Under the pieces are notes generated by a model, which was not told where the DNA came from, did no database searches, and worked only from the letters and a program-made list of their open reading frames with translations. Below, piece after piece: positions 6,791 to 14,885 of a DNA stretch of 21,541 bases (positions are counted from its first letter, which is position 1; the number at the start of each line of letters is the position of its first letter). This DNA comes from a virus: positions 14,520 through 36,060 of IMG/VR virus record IMGVR_UViG_3300029448_000154. One strand, given 5' to 3'. The translations under genes and the position numbers were made by a program.

Positions 6791-7521
6791 AAAATGTATT
6801 ATTAATAGACGGTGACATATTAGCTTATACAATAGCTAGTAATAGTGAAAAAGCTATAAACTGGGGTAATGACTTTTGGACATTACATACAGATTTTAAT
6901 GAGTGCAAAACTAAAGTAGAAGATTATCTTAAAAATATAACTAATAACTTTAGTGCTAAAAAACTTTATATATTTTTATCTGATACTAATAATTTTAGAA
7001 AACAAATATATCCAGCTTATAAATTAAACAGAACTAATAAAAGAAAACCAACTTGTTTACCTCAAATAAAAAGATATTTGTTTGAAGAACACGAAGCTAT
7101 AAGTGAGCCTAGATTAGAAGCTGATGATTTGATGGGTATATTTGCTACTGATCCAAGTATTAAAGGTAATAAAATTATTGTATCTATAGATAAAGATTTA
7201 AAAACTATACCAGGAAATATCTCTATAGATTTAGAAACAGTAGAAAAAATAACTAAAAAGAAAGCTAAATACAATCATGCACTTCAAACTTTATGTGGTG
7301 ATAGTGTTGATAACTTTCCAGGAGTGCCAGGTGTTGGACCTGTAAAAGCAGCTCAAATACTTAATACTAAAAATTTATGGTCAGCAATAGAAGCATCTTT
7401 TATAAAAGCTAAGTTATCTAAAGAAGATGCACTACTGCAAGCTAGATTAGCTTATATATTGCAGCATGGTGACTACAATTTTAAATCTAAAAAAATAAAA
7501 ATGTGGAGACCAAATGCCTGA
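6787..7521 (+). CDS. 5'-3' exonuclease, FEN family (T7 gp6-like)
   Basis: A 244-residue 5' nuclease that would remove RNA primers and degrade host DNA for nucleotide salvage. Metal-binding acids appear in order: LIDGDILAY (D8, D10), LEADDLMG (E111, D113, D114), SIDKDLKT (D135, D137) and CGDSVDNFPGVPGVGPVKAA (D172, D175), the last being the helix-hairpin-helix signature of the FEN fold. It is shorter than T7 gp6 (300 residues) but keeps every catalytic acid. Its ATG overlaps the HNH stop (ATGA). Placement downstream of the polymerase matches T7. Confidence 0.94.
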   Translation: MKNVLLIDGDILAYTIASNSEKAINWGNDFWTLHTDFNECKTKVEDYLKNITNNFSAKKLYIFLSDTNNFRKQIYPAYKLNRTNKRKPTCLPQIKRYLFEEHEAISEPRLEADDLMGIFATDPSIKGNKIIVSIDKDLKTIPGNISIDLETVEKITKKKAKYNHALQTLCGDSVDNFPGVPGVGPVKAAQILNTKNLWSAIEASFIKAKLSKEDALLQARLAYILQHGDYNFKSKKIKMWRPNA

Positions 7522-7726
7522 TCCAACAGATCCAAAACACTATAATAAACTTAAAATCCAACCTAGAGATTACATAACAGCTAACAAACTTGATTATAAT
7601 GAGGGTAATGTTGTCAAATATGTTTCTCGTTGGCGTTCAAAAAACGGTTTAGAGGATTTATTAAAAGCTAAAAACTATTTAGATTATTTAATACAAAATG
7701 AAAAAGATAAAAATAACAGCAAATAG
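7514..7726 (+). CDS. DUF3310 small protein (related to the T7 gp1.7 domain)
   Basis: A 70-residue protein with the DUF3310 signature: DPKHYNKLKIQPRDYI at the N-terminus, then YNEGNVVKYVSRWRSKNG (about 48 to 65 minus gaps; roughly residues 28-45) and LEDLLKAKNYLDYLI. This domain is common in phages and is part of T7 gp1.7, a nucleotide kinase; the isolated domain alone has no obvious P-loop, so kinase activity is not claimed. The start has GGAG at 7504-7507, six bases before the ATG, and overlaps the exonuclease stop by 8 nt. It closes the DNA-metabolism block. Confidence 0.85.
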   Translation: MPDPTDPKHYNKLKIQPRDYITANKLDYNEGNVVKYVSRWRSKNGLEDLLKAKNYLDYLIQNEKDKNNSK

Positions 7727-7755
7727 TAGCATGTTTAGATAAAAATAAACAATTT

Positions 7756-7947
7756 ATGGCTAAAAACGAAGACTTTACTTTACCACTTCTAACAGATGAT
7801 TTGATTAAGGAATTAGACAAATTATTTCCAGATCAATGTGCAGATCTAAAAGAAAGTGAACGAATGATATTTTTTAAAAGTGGTCAACGATCGGTTATAG
7901 ATTTTTTAAAATCAAAACAAACAGACAATATATTAAAAAGGAAATAA
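7756..7947 (+). CDS. Small conserved phage protein, function unknown
   Basis: A 63-residue acidic/helical protein with LLTDDLIKELDKLFPDQC near the N-terminus, a central ESERMIFFKSGQRSVIDFL and a basic tail. Similar short proteins with an FPDQC-like motif followed by a W/F-x-x-G-x-R pattern are, as I recall, frequent just before the portal gene in marine T7-like podoviruses; no function is known to me. The ATG at 7756 follows a 29-nt AT-rich leader (7727-7755) without a Shine-Dalgarno. The next gene starts 3 nt after its stop, so the two are probably co-translated. Confidence 0.7.
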   Translation: MAKNEDFTLPLLTDDLIKELDKLFPDQCADLKESERMIFFKSGQRSVIDFLKSKQTDNILKRK

Positions 7948-7950
7948 ATT

Positions 7951-8172
7951 ATGTGTGCACCTAGAAGACCAAAAATGCCAGCACCACCGCCACCAGCTCC
8001 GGCTCCGGTTCCTACACCAGTAGCAGATACAAATGTACCTGAATTGGACCTAGCTATTGAGTCAGAAGGCCAAGAAAATGCTAAGAAAAAGAAAGCTAAA
8101 AAACTTGGTAAGAAGTCTTTAAGATCTGATGTAATGGCGCCAGGTGATTCTGGTTTAAATATACCATCTTAA
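7951..8172 (+). CDS. gp7.3-like tail/virion protein
   Basis: A 73-residue low-complexity protein: a Pro/Ala-rich N-terminal run (about residues 8-24), an acidic centre and a Lys-rich segment ending KKLGKKSLRSDV, then SGLNIPS. The C-terminus resembles T7 gp7.3, which ends with GGKKSL and GGGINI-type motifs, and the location immediately before the portal is also that of T7 7.3. In T7, gp7.3 is a small virion protein needed for tail assembly and ejected at infection. Identity rests on short motifs plus synteny. AAAAGGAA lies about 8 nt before the ATG, a good ribosome binding site. Confidence 0.6.
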   Translation: MCAPRRPKMPAPPPPAPAPVPTPVADTNVPELDLAIESEGQENAKKKKAKKLGKKSLRSDVMAPGDSGLNIPS

Positions 8173-8185
8173 TTAATTAAATTAC

Positions 8186-9775
8186 ATGTTACAAAAAGAT
8201 AACAATTTAAGTAAATTATACGAAAAGTTATCTATCAAAAGAGACGAGTTTTTAGATAGAGGACGTGAGTGTGCTGAGTTAACGTTACCAGCTATACTCC
8301 CATACGAAGGATTTGGTAGTAGTGATGACTTATATACACCATATCAATCTGTTGGTTCTAGAGGTGTTAATAACTTAGCATCAAAATTATTACTATTATT
8401 ACTTCCACCTAACGCACCATTTTTTAGATTAAGTTTATCAGGTAAAGTTAGAGAAGAATTAGAACAAGATCCAAAATTAAAAACTAATGTAGAAAAATCT
8501 TTAGCTAAAATTGAAAGAGAAGTAATGAATGCTATTGAACAGAGTGCTTTACGTGTACCTGTGTTTAGTGCATTAAAACATTTAATTATTACTGGTAATG
8601 TTTTAGTACATTTTCCAAAAGAAGGACAAATGAAAATTTATCCTTTAAGTCAGTACTGTATTAAAAGAGATAGTCAAGGCAGCCTTTTAGAAATAGTTAT
8701 TAAAGAAAGTGTATCACCATTAAGTTTATCAGTTGAAGTAAGAGCTGCTTGTCAGGTTACAGATGCAGATGAAGAAATAGATTTATATACTTGTATTAAA
8801 AGACAAGAAGATGGAAAATACTCAGGTTATCAAGAGTGCAATAAAGTAGAAATACCTGGAAGTTACGGAACTTATAAAGAAGATGATTTACCGTACATAC
8901 CACTTCGTATGATTAGAGTGGACACTGAGGACTATGGAAGATCTTACTGCGAGGAATTCCTTGGCGACTTGAAGTCGATTGAGGGTTTATCTAAAGCTTT
9001 ATTAGAATCAGCAGCTGCATCTTCAAAAGTAGTGTTTATGGTTAAACCAAATGCACTAACTAAAAAAAGAGATTTAGTTGAATCAAGCAACGGTGATATT
9101 ATTACTGGTGTTAAAGATGATGTTTCAGTTTTACAAACTGAGAAACAATATGATTTACAAATAGTTGAAAGAAGTATTAATACAATAGCAGAAAGACTTT
9201 CTTATGATTTCTTATTACAAAGTGCAGTAACAAGAGATGCTGAACGAGTAACTGCTGAAGAAATTAGAAAACTAGCAAATGAATTAGAGTCAGCTTTAGG
9301 TGGTATCTATTCATTGTTGTCACAAGAATTACAATTACCTTTAGTTAATTTATTAATGAAAAGATTATCTGCAAAACAGATGATTCCTAAATTACCAAAA
9401 GGAAGTATACAACCAACAATTATAACTGGTGTAGAAGCTTTAGGTAGAGGTAATGACTTACAAAAATTAAGAGAGTTTGTGCAAGACATGACTGCGTTAG
9501 CAAGTGTTAATCCACAAGCTGCTGAATTAATTAATATTAATGATTTAATAAACAGAATTGCTACTTCACACGGTATCGATACTGAGGGATTAATTAAGGA
9601 CGAAGAGCAAATCGCTCAAGAACAACAGCAAGCTCAAGCTGATCAAACAGGTCAAGCTGCCATTGATCAAGGTATGGGTCCTGCAATTCAAGGTGCTGTT
9701 GATGGAGTTAGAGATGGTTCCGTAAGTCCTGAACAAATAGCACAAGCTGTACAGCAAATACCTGGAGGAAATTAA
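8186..9775 (+). CDS. Portal (head-tail connector) protein, T7 gp8-like
   Basis: The 529-residue portal subunit, a dodecameric ring at one capsid vertex through which DNA is packaged and ejected and on which the tail is built. Family signatures include RECAELTLPAILPYEGF (residues 28-44), SRGVNNLASKLLLLLLPPNAPFFRL (about 58-82, the clip/stem entry), EDYGRSYCEEFLGDLKSIE (about 249-267, the most conserved portal block), VTRDAERVTAEEIRKLANELE (about 348-368) and a Gln/Ala-rich C-terminal tail. The length agrees with T7 gp8 (536). No Shine-Dalgarno is seen before the ATG at 8186. The stop overlaps the scaffold start (TAATG). Confidence 0.95.
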   Translation: MLQKDNNLSKLYEKLSIKRDEFLDRGRECAELTLPAILPYEGFGSSDDLYTPYQSVGSRGVNNLASKLLLLLLPPNAPFFRLSLSGKVREELEQDPKLKTNVEKSLAKIEREVMNAIEQSALRVPVFSALKHLIITGNVLVHFPKEGQMKIYPLSQYCIKRDSQGSLLEIVIKESVSPLSLSVEVRAACQVTDADEEIDLYTCIKRQEDGKYSGYQECNKVEIPGSYGTYKEDDLPYIPLRMIRVDTEDYGRSYCEEFLGDLKSIEGLSKALLESAAASSKVVFMVKPNALTKKRDLVESSNGDIITGVKDDVSVLQTEKQYDLQIVERSINTIAERLSYDFLLQSAVTRDAERVTAEEIRKLANELESALGGIYSLLSQELQLPLVNLLMKRLSAKQMIPKLPKGSIQPTIITGVEALGRGNDLQKLREFVQDMTALASVNPQAAELININDLINRIATSHGIDTEGLIKDEEQIAQEQQQAQADQTGQAAIDQGMGPAIQGAVDGVRDGSVSPEQIAQAVQQIPGGN

Positions 9776-10494
9776 TGGTAGAAAAAGTACAGGTGGAAAC
9801 ACCAGAACCAGTAGAACCAACAGTTGAAGCACCTGCTGAAACAACTACTGAAACAGTAAAAGAAGAACCTAAAGAAAAAATATTAGGTAAATTTGATACA
9901 CAAGAAGATTTAATTAAATCATATCAAGAGTTAGAAAAGAAAAATAGTCAGCCTAAAACTGAAGATAAAGGTTTAGAAATTGAAGCTAAAGCAGAAGAAG
10001 CTGTAGCTCAGGCTGGTTTAGATATGACAGCTCTTCAAAGTGAATACGATACTAATGGTGAGTTATCAAAAGATAGTATTGATAAATTAACATCAGTTGG
10101 AATTGATAAAAATATTATAGATGCGTATATTGATGGTCAAACTGCTTTAGCACAAAATATTGAAACAGATATTAAAAGTGCTGTTGGTGGTAACGATCAA
10201 TATAAAGAAATGATGGTATGGGCTAAAGAAAACTTAAGTACAGAAGAAGTATCTGCATACAACAGTACAGTTAATAGTAGAGATGTTGCATCAGTTAAAT
10301 TAGCTGTATCTGGTTTAAAAGCTCGTATGGACGCAGGTAAAGAACCAAATTTAGTGCAAGGTAAAGCATCAATAACTTCTAATGGTTATGAGTCTTGGGC
10401 TCAAGTTACAGAAGCTATGGCTGATCCAAAATATACTAAAGATCCTGCTTATCAAGCAGAAGTACAAAGTAAATTAAAAAACAGTAACTTATAG
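9775..10494 (+). CDS. Capsid assembly scaffolding protein (T7 gp9-like)
   Basis: A 239-residue, Glu/Lys/Thr-rich, largely helical protein. It has a disordered acidic N-terminus (Pro/Glu/Val/Thr), the common phage-scaffold motif ILGKFDTQEDLIKSYQELEKK (about residues 37-57, typical of podoviral scaffolds), and a compact C-terminal region ESWAQVTEAMADPKYTKD that would bind the capsid protein. Scaffolds guide procapsid assembly and then leave. The position between portal and capsid is diagnostic. GGAGG lies just before the TAATG overlap with the portal stop. Confidence 0.92.
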   Translation: MVEKVQVETPEPVEPTVEAPAETTTETVKEEPKEKILGKFDTQEDLIKSYQELEKKNSQPKTEDKGLEIEAKAEEAVAQAGLDMTALQSEYDTNGELSKDSIDKLTSVGIDKNIIDAYIDGQTALAQNIETDIKSAVGGNDQYKEMMVWAKENLSTEEVSAYNSTVNSRDVASVKLAVSGLKARMDAGKEPNLVQGKASITSNGYESWAQVTEAMADPKYTKDPAYQAEVQSKLKNSNL

Positions 10495-10501
10495 GAACGT
10501 T

Positions 10502-10639
10502 ATGGCAAGACAAGGACTTTATGCAAACATCAATAAAAGAAAACGAGCCGGTACTTCTCGTGCAAAGTCAAAAAGTACAATATCAGCTAAGTCATACAAA
10601 AATATGAAAGCTGGTTTTCCAAAAAAGAAAAAAGTATAG
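10502..10639 (+). CDS. 45-residue basic protein before the capsid gene
   Basis: A short ORF starting MARQGLYANINKRKRAGTSR and ending GFPKKKKV. It is extremely basic (Lys/Arg/Ser-rich). AGGAA at about 10493-10497 sits at good spacing before the ATG, which begins 7 nt after the scaffold stop. Small proteins with the pattern GLYANI-x-KR-x-AGTSR and AY-NMKAGFPKK are common in marine and enteric phages as I recall, with no established function; DNA binding or capsid association is only a guess from charge. The compact motifs, good ribosome binding site and tight spacing argue that it is real. Confidence 0.75.
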   Translation: MARQGLYANINKRKRAGTSRAKSKSTISAKSYKNMKAGFPKKKKV

Positions 10640-10664
10640 TTGTGCAACCTTATTAGGTGGCAAC
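10639..10664 (+). other. Stem-loop just after the 45-residue ORF
   Basis: GTTG ... CAAC outer arms with an inner ACCT-TATT-AGGT hairpin. Nothing T-rich follows, so this is not a classic terminator. It could be an RNA processing site or mRNA stabiliser upstream of the capsid message. Confidence 0.4.
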
Positions 10665-10781
10665 TGAGTAAACATAATAAGATAATAAAACTTGGCCGTC
10701 TGCGGACGACAACCCTGAAAATAAAACAGAAAATGTTTCTCTTTAATTAATAACAATCATAATAACAAATAGGAGTATATT
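10640..10781 (+). promoter_or_regulatory. Capsid gene leader region
   Basis: 142 bp without a gene. It holds two stem-loops (10639-10664 and 10692-10712), the second being the GC-rich segment TTGGCCGTCTGCGGACGACAA in an otherwise AT-rich stretch, then an AT-rich leader and the strong AGGAG at 10771-10775 before the capsid ATG. In T7 a strong class III promoter stands before gene 10, so a late phage promoter is expected here, but no consensus could be verified. Confidence 0.5.
10692..10712 (+). other. GC-rich hairpin in the capsid leader
   Basis: TTG-gc-CGTC-TGCG-GACG-a-CAA: a 4-bp GC-rich stem with TGCG tetraloop, closed by a further 3 bp across a small internal loop. It shares TTGGCCG with the element at 2755-2761. 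Confidence 0.4.
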
Positions 10782-11759
10782 ATGGCAAATGCAACACCTG
10801 CTAGTATTGGACGAGTAAATGCTAGTGGATCAGAAGATGCGTTATTTCTTAAGGTGTTTTCGGGAGAGGTTTTAACAGCTTTCGAAAGATCTAGTGTAAC
10901 GCAAGGAGCAGAGATGGTTAGATCTATCTCTAACGGTAAGTCAGCAAGTTTTCCTGTCATGGGCAGAATCGCTGCGGCATACCACACACCTGGCGCTGAG
11001 ATAGTTGGATCAGACGTGAACCACAATGAGAAAGTTATTACAATTAACGATCTTTTAGTAAGTTCTGCGTTTCTTTCAAATATCGAGGAAGCTAAAAATA
11101 ATTGGGATGTGCGTTCAAATTACAGCGCCGAAATCGGCAGAGCACTCGCGTTCCAAAAAGATAAACACGTCTTACAAACTATTGGTCAAGCAACGCTAGC
11201 GTCAGCTAATATCACTGGTGGAGATGCAGGAACAGTATTAACTAATACTGGTATTGCGTCAGCAACAGCAGCTACAGCAGCAAATGCAATGATCGATTCA
11301 TTGTTTGATGCAGCTTCAAACTTAGACTCTCACTACGTTCCAAAAGAAGGTAGAAAAGCGTTTATAAGACTTGAAGAATACTACAAACTAGCAAACGCAA
11401 CTAATGCAGTTAATATTGACTTTAGTGGTGGAGCTAACGGTGGAGTAGCAGAAGGTAAAGTTATGAGAGTAGCTGGAATTGAATTAATTCCAACTGCACA
11501 TTTCGTTTCAGCTAATGTTAACTCTGGTGTAGATCAAGGTTCAGCAACTCAGGGTGGTTCAAACCCTCAAGCTGTTAACTTATCTAACTTTGTTTGTTTA
11601 GTGTCACACCCATCAGCAGCAGGTACGGTTCAACTTATGAATCTTGCAACTGAGATGGAATATGACATCAGAAGACAAGGTACGTTAATGGTTGCTAAGT
11701 ACGCTATGGGTCATGGTGTTCTAAGACCAGAAGCAGCAATAGGTATTAAAGAAGCGTAA
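10782..11759 (+). CDS. Major capsid protein (T7 gp10-like, HK97 fold)
   Basis: The 325-residue shell protein. Typical T7-group capsid features are an N-terminal SEDALFLKVFSGEVLTAFE (about residues 17-35), MVRSISNGKSASFPVMG-RIAAAYHTPG (45-71), the INDLLVSSAFLSNIEE segment (88-103), EIGRALAFQKD (116-126) and a C-terminal HPSAAGTVQLMNLATEMEYDIRRQGTLM (277-304) ending in HGVLRPEAA. The size matches T7 gp10A (345). It has the best ribosome binding site in the window (AGGAG). The first 400 bases are noticeably richer in GC and in C/G-ending codons than other genes, in keeping with very high expression. No slippery frameshift site like that of T7 10B was evident at the 3' end. Confidence 0.96.
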   Translation: MANATPASIGRVNASGSEDALFLKVFSGEVLTAFERSSVTQGAEMVRSISNGKSASFPVMGRIAAAYHTPGAEIVGSDVNHNEKVITINDLLVSSAFLSNIEEAKNNWDVRSNYSAEIGRALAFQKDKHVLQTIGQATLASANITGGDAGTVLTNTGIASATAATAANAMIDSLFDAASNLDSHYVPKEGRKAFIRLEEYYKLANATNAVNIDFSGGANGGVAEGKVMRVAGIELIPTAHFVSANVNSGVDQGSATQGGSNPQAVNLSNFVCLVSHPSAAGTVQLMNLATEMEYDIRRQGTLMVAKYAMGHGVLRPEAAIGIKEA

Positions 11760-11781
11760 TTTTTAATTACGTTCTTTTATT

Positions 11782-11815
11782 GGGAGGCGAGGTTAACACA
11801 GACAACTCGCCTTCC
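11782..11815 (+). terminator. Strong hairpin after the capsid gene (terminator or processing site)
   Basis: Ten-pair stem GGGAGGCGAG / CTCGCCTTCC (one G-T) with a 14-nt loop, centred in the 82-bp gap after the capsid gene. T7 has its late terminator T-phi in exactly this place. There is no T-run after the stem here (AAACAATC follows), so efficiency as an intrinsic terminator is doubtful. An RNase III-type processing site is the alternative. Confidence 0.55.
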
Positions 11816-11841
11816 AAACAATCAAAATTTTAAATAAATAT

Positions 11842-12444
11842 ATGGCTACACAAATTACAAACACAAGTGAATTACAAGCTATTAATACTATATTAAGTAT
11901 TATTGGTGAAGCACCAGTATCTTCTATTACAACTAATATTGGATCAGATGTTTCTATTGCAAAACAAATATTAGATGAAAGTTCTGTAACTGTACAAAGT
12001 AAAGGTTGGAATTTTAATACAGAAGAAAGTTTTTCTTTAGCTATAGATAGTAATAATAAAATTCCAGTACCATCAAACTGTGTATGGTTAACTACAAGAC
12101 CTGGAGATTCAACTTTAAAAGTAATAATAAGAAACGGATTTTTATATAATAAAGAAAAGCACACAGATATTTTTGATGCAGCTGTTAAAGTTGATATGAT
12201 TATATTATTACCTTTTACAGAGTTACCAGAATTTGCAAGAAGATATGTTGTAACTGTTGCTGGTCGTAGATTTCAAGCAAGATATTTAGGATCAAAAGAA
12301 TTAGCTGGCTTTAGTGAGCAAGACGAATTAGCAGCACTTACTACTTGTGAACAATTAGATGCAGCTAATGAAAAACAAAACATTCTAAAAGGAGACGTAG
12401 CAAACCGTATCGTATTTAGAAATAATCATCGAAGGTTTTATTAA
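11842..12444 (+). CDS. Tail tubular protein A / adaptor (T7 gp11-like)
   Basis: A 200-residue protein of the gatekeeper/adaptor family that forms the ring connecting portal to tail nozzle. The N-terminus (SELQAINTILSIIGEAPVSSI, about residues 9-29) is the family signature, followed by a VQSKGWNFNTEE motif (about 51-62), PVPSNCVWL (74-82) and a C-terminal ARRYVVTVAGRRFQARYLGS (about 130-149). The length matches T7 gp11 (196). There is no clear Shine-Dalgarno: the ATG follows an A/T-only leader. The stop overlaps the gp12-like start (TAATG), so the two nozzle proteins are likely coupled. Confidence 0.94.
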   Translation: MATQITNTSELQAINTILSIIGEAPVSSITTNIGSDVSIAKQILDESSVTVQSKGWNFNTEESFSLAIDSNNKIPVPSNCVWLTTRPGDSTLKVIIRNGFLYNKEKHTDIFDAAVKVDMIILLPFTELPEFARRYVVTVAGRRFQARYLGSKELAGFSEQDELAALTTCEQLDAANEKQNILKGDVANRIVFRNNHRRFY

Positions 12445-14885
12445 TGACAGTAGTATCAACTTCTATTCCAAATTTAGTTAATGGAATATCGCAACAAAAT
12501 CCTACACAAAGGAATATTACTCAAGCAGAAGCTCAAGTAAATGCACAAAGTTCTATCGTAAAAGGTTTAACTAAAAGACCACCATTAGAATTTATTGCTA
12601 ATATTTCTTCAAACCAAGCATACTCAACAAATACAGCAGTTCACCCATTTATAAGAGATGGAAATAATCAGTATATGCTTACTGTTTTTAATGGTGGAAT
12701 TAAAGTATTTAACCTTAGTGGAACTGAGCAGACTTCTACAATATCATCTGGCTCTAGCTATTTAGCGTCCACAAATCCCAAAGAAGATTTTAAATTTGTT
12801 AGTGTTGGTGATTTTACATTTATTTTAAATAGATCTATTAAACCTGCAATGACTAGTACAACTACAGCTGCAAAAGTTAATGAAGCTTTAGTTTGTTTTA
12901 AAAATGCAAACTATGGAAGAACTTATAGTGTTACATTAACTCACCCAAGTATGAATAGTGGTAGTCCAATTACTAGTTCATTTACAATGCCACCAGGAGA
13001 TAATGTGGCAACTCAAGGTGGACTTAGAGACACAGCTAAAATTGCAACAGCAGTACGAACTCATAGTGGAGGCTCACCAGGAACTACAGGTGGAACTGCA
13101 TTAAACGCATCACCAATATCAAGTCATTTTACAGTTACACAATATGATTCTGTATTACATATTAAACCAACAGATAATAATGCTAACTTTACAATAACTT
13201 CATCAGATGGTGCAGGTAATACAGCTATGTATGTAGTCAGAGATGAAATAAATGATTTTACTAAACTACCTTATTATGGACCAGTAGGAACTATAATAAA
13301 AATTACTGGTGATCAAGGTGAAACAGATTCAGAATATTATGTATCATTTACAGGTAATGGTGTTTGGTCAGAAACTATAGGACCAGGAACTAAAACATCA
13401 ATTGATGCAGCAACAATGCCTCATGCAATAGTTAGGAATACAAATGGTTCATTTACTTATGCACCGTTAACTTGGACAGATAGAAAAAGTGGAGATATTG
13501 AAACTAATCCAGATCCAACTTTTATAGGTAAAACAGTTAATAATATTTCTTTTTATAAAAACAGAATGATTTTATTAGCAGATGAAAATATTATATTTTC
13601 TGAAGCTGGCTCTTATTACAATTTCTTTTCAACTTCTGTAGCAGCTCAATTAGATACAGATCCAATTGATTTAGCTGCAAGTTCAAATGAAGTTAGTATT
13701 TTAAAACATGTAATTCCTTATAATGAAGAATTACTTTGTTTTTCAGATCGAGCTCAATTTAAAGTAGAAGCTACAGAAGCAGGATATTCTCCTAGCTCAA
13801 CTGGTATTACTTTATCAACTAGGTTTCAACACGATCCAAAAGTTACACCAGTAGGTGCAGGTAATTATATTTATTTTACACAAGCAAAAGGTGCAAGTAC
13901 AGCAGTACAAGAATACTTTGTAGAACCAGATACATCAAATAATGATGCTGCAGATATAACAGTAGGCGTACCAACTTTAATACCAACTAACTGTCATAAG
14001 TTAATATCAAATACTATTGAAGATACTATATTAGCTTTAGTTGATGATGGTATTGATAGTAATTTAGCACCTTATACTGCATCAAGTAATGTAGCACCAA
14101 CAAATGCAAACCGTTTATATGTTTATAAATATTTTTGGAACGCAAATGAAAAAGTACAAAGTGCTTGGTCATATTGGGATTTTACTGGAGTACAAATTAT
14201 TAGTGCAATAACTTATGAATCTAATGTTTATATATTAGCTAATGAAAGACAAAATTGTAAATTATATAAACTTGATTTAAGAAATTTAGAAGACGATACT
14301 TTAGGTATAAATATCTATTTAGATCAAAGAGTTAAACTAAGTGGAAGTTATGATGCTGGAACTGGACTTACAACGTTTACAATGCCTTATACAGTTAATG
14401 CAGGTTTACAGTGTATAAATGCTACTAATGGAGCAGATATAAGTATTAATAGTCAATCTGGCACAACTGTTACAGTAAAAGGTAATGTTGCGTCAGCTTA
14501 TTTAGGATTTAACTTTCAAACATTATATACATTATCAAGACAATATTTAAGAGAACCAGGCAAACAAGGTGGTTTAACTGCTTTAACAAGTGGAAGATTA
14601 CAAGTTAGAACTATGAGTTTTGATTATGTTAATACTGGTTTCTTTCAAGCAACAGTTTCACATGATAATAGAACAGATAAAACATATTCATTTAATGGAT
14701 ATATAATTGATAACTCTACTTCTATTATTGGTAATCCAGTTATTACAACAGGAACATTTAGAATACCTGTACAAGCACAAAATACACAACACTCTGTAAC
14801 ATTAAAATCATCTTCTTATTTACCAGCAAATATTGTTGGAGCTGAAATGGAAGGATTTTATTACAGAAGATCACAACGTGCGTAA
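12444..14885 (+). CDS. Tail tubular protein B / nozzle (T7 gp12-like)
   Basis: An 813-residue beta-rich protein forming the hexameric tail nozzle. Family hallmarks are the N-terminal SIPNLVNGISQQNPTQRN (residues 7-24), GLTKRPPLEFI (41-51), the central TDRKSGDIETNPDPTF-IGK segment (about 345-363), FYKNRMILLADENIIFSEAGSYYNFF (about 370-396), PYNEELLCFSDRAQFKVE (about 426-443) and the C-terminal tail EMEGFYYRRSQRA. The size is close to T7 gp12 (794). Translation likely depends on GAAGG at 12431-12435 plus coupling to the upstream gene. No inserted receptor-binding or enzymatic domain is obvious. Confidence 0.95.
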   Translation: MTVVSTSIPNLVNGISQQNPTQRNITQAEAQVNAQSSIVKGLTKRPPLEFIANISSNQAYSTNTAVHPFIRDGNNQYMLTVFNGGIKVFNLSGTEQTSTISSGSSYLASTNPKEDFKFVSVGDFTFILNRSIKPAMTSTTTAAKVNEALVCFKNANYGRTYSVTLTHPSMNSGSPITSSFTMPPGDNVATQGGLRDTAKIATAVRTHSGGSPGTTGGTALNASPISSHFTVTQYDSVLHIKPTDNNANFTITSSDGAGNTAMYVVRDEINDFTKLPYYGPVGTIIKITGDQGETDSEYYVSFTGNGVWSETIGPGTKTSIDAATMPHAIVRNTNGSFTYAPLTWTDRKSGDIETNPDPTFIGKTVNNISFYKNRMILLADENIIFSEAGSYYNFFSTSVAAQLDTDPIDLAASSNEVSILKHVIPYNEELLCFSDRAQFKVEATEAGYSPSSTGITLSTRFQHDPKVTPVGAGNYIYFTQAKGASTAVQEYFVEPDTSNNDAADITVGVPTLIPTNCHKLISNTIEDTILALVDDGIDSNLAPYTASSNVAPTNANRLYVYKYFWNANEKVQSAWSYWDFTGVQIISAITYESNVYILANERQNCKLYKLDLRNLEDDTLGINIYLDQRVKLSGSYDAGTGLTTFTMPYTVNAGLQCINATNGADISINSQSGTTVTVKGNVASAYLGFNFQTLYTLSRQYLREPGKQGGLTALTSGRLQVRTMSFDYVNTGFFQATVSHDNRTDKTYSFNGYIIDNSTSIIGNPVITTGTFRIPVQAQNTQHSVTLKSSSYLPANIVGAEMEGFYYRRSQRA

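Noticed and set aside
10622-10636. PKKKKV tail of the 45-residue protein as a nuclear localisation signal
   Set aside because: Similarity to the SV40 signal is coincidental in a bacteriophage; short Lys runs are expected in such basic proteins.
14833-14877. TTG at 14833 as start of the gp13-like gene
   Set aside because: It overlaps the gp12-like gene by 53 nt and adds residues unlike GNAT/gp13 N-termini; GTG at 14878 fits better.
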